Origin: Lachnospiraceae bacterium
GTDB taxonomy: Bacteria; Bacillota; Clostridia; Lachnospirales; Lachnospiraceae
Direction of reading: 5' to 3'
Assembly (NCBI GenBank): GCA_009774155.1
Contig: VSNE01000217.1
Location: forward strand, 1 to 5,120
DNA: 5,120 nt
Both the position numbers and the translations under genes were made by a program. This document shows, piece after piece, positions 5,007 to 5,120 of the stretch (positions within the stretch are counted from its first letter, which is position 1; every line of letters starts with the position of its first letter). Below the pieces are notes generated by a model, which saw only the letters and a program-made list of their open reading frames with translations, did not search any database and was not told the origin of the DNA.

Positions 5007-5120
5007 TGGACCCATGTCAATACTTTGGACAAAAAAAGTTGAGAGATTATGCAGTTTTTTCGAGTTCCTCATCCTCCTTTTGCTGGGGTGTTATGTAACC
5101 AATCGCACTGTGTATTCTTT
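5007..5120. mobile_element. End of an IS3-family insertion sequence
   Basis: The orfB transposase tail on the minus strand points to an IS3-family element whose 3' end is on the left. The likely tip is TGGACCCATGTCAA at 5007-5020, continuing to TTTGGACA (5023-5030). IS3-family ends start with TG and often carry a GACA block some 20-26 bases in, which fits. A tip at TG 5015 is the alternative. The other end and any target duplication are outside the window. Confidence 0.7.
5047..5120 (-). CDS. IS3-family transposase OrfB, C-terminal end only
   Basis: The last 23 residues of an integrase-type (DDE, rve fold) transposase that cuts and joins IS ends. Reading the minus strand from 5118 gives RIHSAIGYITPQQKEDEELE and then KTA before the TAA stop at 5049-5047. 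The R-x-H-S-A/S-x-G-Y-x-T-P signature is the hallmark of the OrfB C-terminus in the IS3 family, just after the catalytic glutamate, which lies outside the window. Nothing in the visible tail is broken. The stop lies about 40 bases from the inferred IS tip, normal for this family. In IS3 elements this protein is usually made as an OrfAB fusion by a frameshift; that region is not visible. Confidence 0.85.
   Translation of the reverse strand, partial: RIHSAIGYITPQQKEDEELEKTA

Noticed and set aside
5014..5120. Plus-strand ORF starting ATG at 5014 behind AAGGAG
   Set aside because: It runs inside the IS end, antisense to the recognisable OrfB tail. It is treated as a by-product of the insertion and listed only as a finding.

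Overview
The window looks like a chromosomal piece of a Firmicute of the class Clostridia, probably a Lachnospiraceae-type gut anaerobe. The signs are strong purine-rich Shine-Dalgarno sequences, sigma-A-like promoters, an oxygen-sensitive type of iron-sulfur protein, and protein sequences typical of that group. No 16S or other taxonomic marker is present, so this is an inference.

Positions 1-4127 hold four compact genes, all on the minus strand, so the biological order runs from right to left. First is a 435-residue protein with two C-terminal [4Fe-4S] ferredoxin motifs and a second cysteine-rich centre (4127-2820), driven by a good extended -10 promoter that lies inside a 21-bp dyad. A 13-bp perfect hairpin (2784-2814) follows its stop codon. 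Then come yaaA (peroxide-stress/iron protein, 2759-1998), a GNAT acetyltransferase of the spermidine/spermine (SSAT)-like type that overlaps the yaaA stop (1998-1513), and a Suv3-type DExH RNA helicase (from 1500 and running off the left edge, 500 codons visible). The last three form a tight operon with a one-base overlap and then a 12-base gap. yaaA has no visible promoter or Shine-Dalgarno sequence of its own, so it may depend on read-through of the hairpin.

Positions 4190-5120 are visibly more AT-rich and contain accessory DNA. There is a decayed transposase gene on the plus strand (4362-4650). Its N-terminal part and an apparent C-terminal part are joined out of frame by what looks like a large internal deletion, and two strong inverted repeats surround its 5' end. 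Then comes about 360 bases without a recognisable gene (4651-5006), carrying a 19-bp palindrome, smaller inverted repeats and two candidate rightward promoters. At the right edge is the end of an IS3-family insertion sequence whose transposase (orfB) C-terminus enters on the minus strand (5120-5047). This IS end sits directly behind a promoter and a Shine-Dalgarno sequence, so it has probably interrupted or displaced a gene once expressed from there.

I see no tRNA, rRNA, CRISPR array or recognisable new defence or metabolic system. The most interesting items are the regulatory dyads, the structured transposase remnant, the Suv3-like helicase in a bacterial operon, and the cysteine-rich centre of the ferredoxin-like protein.
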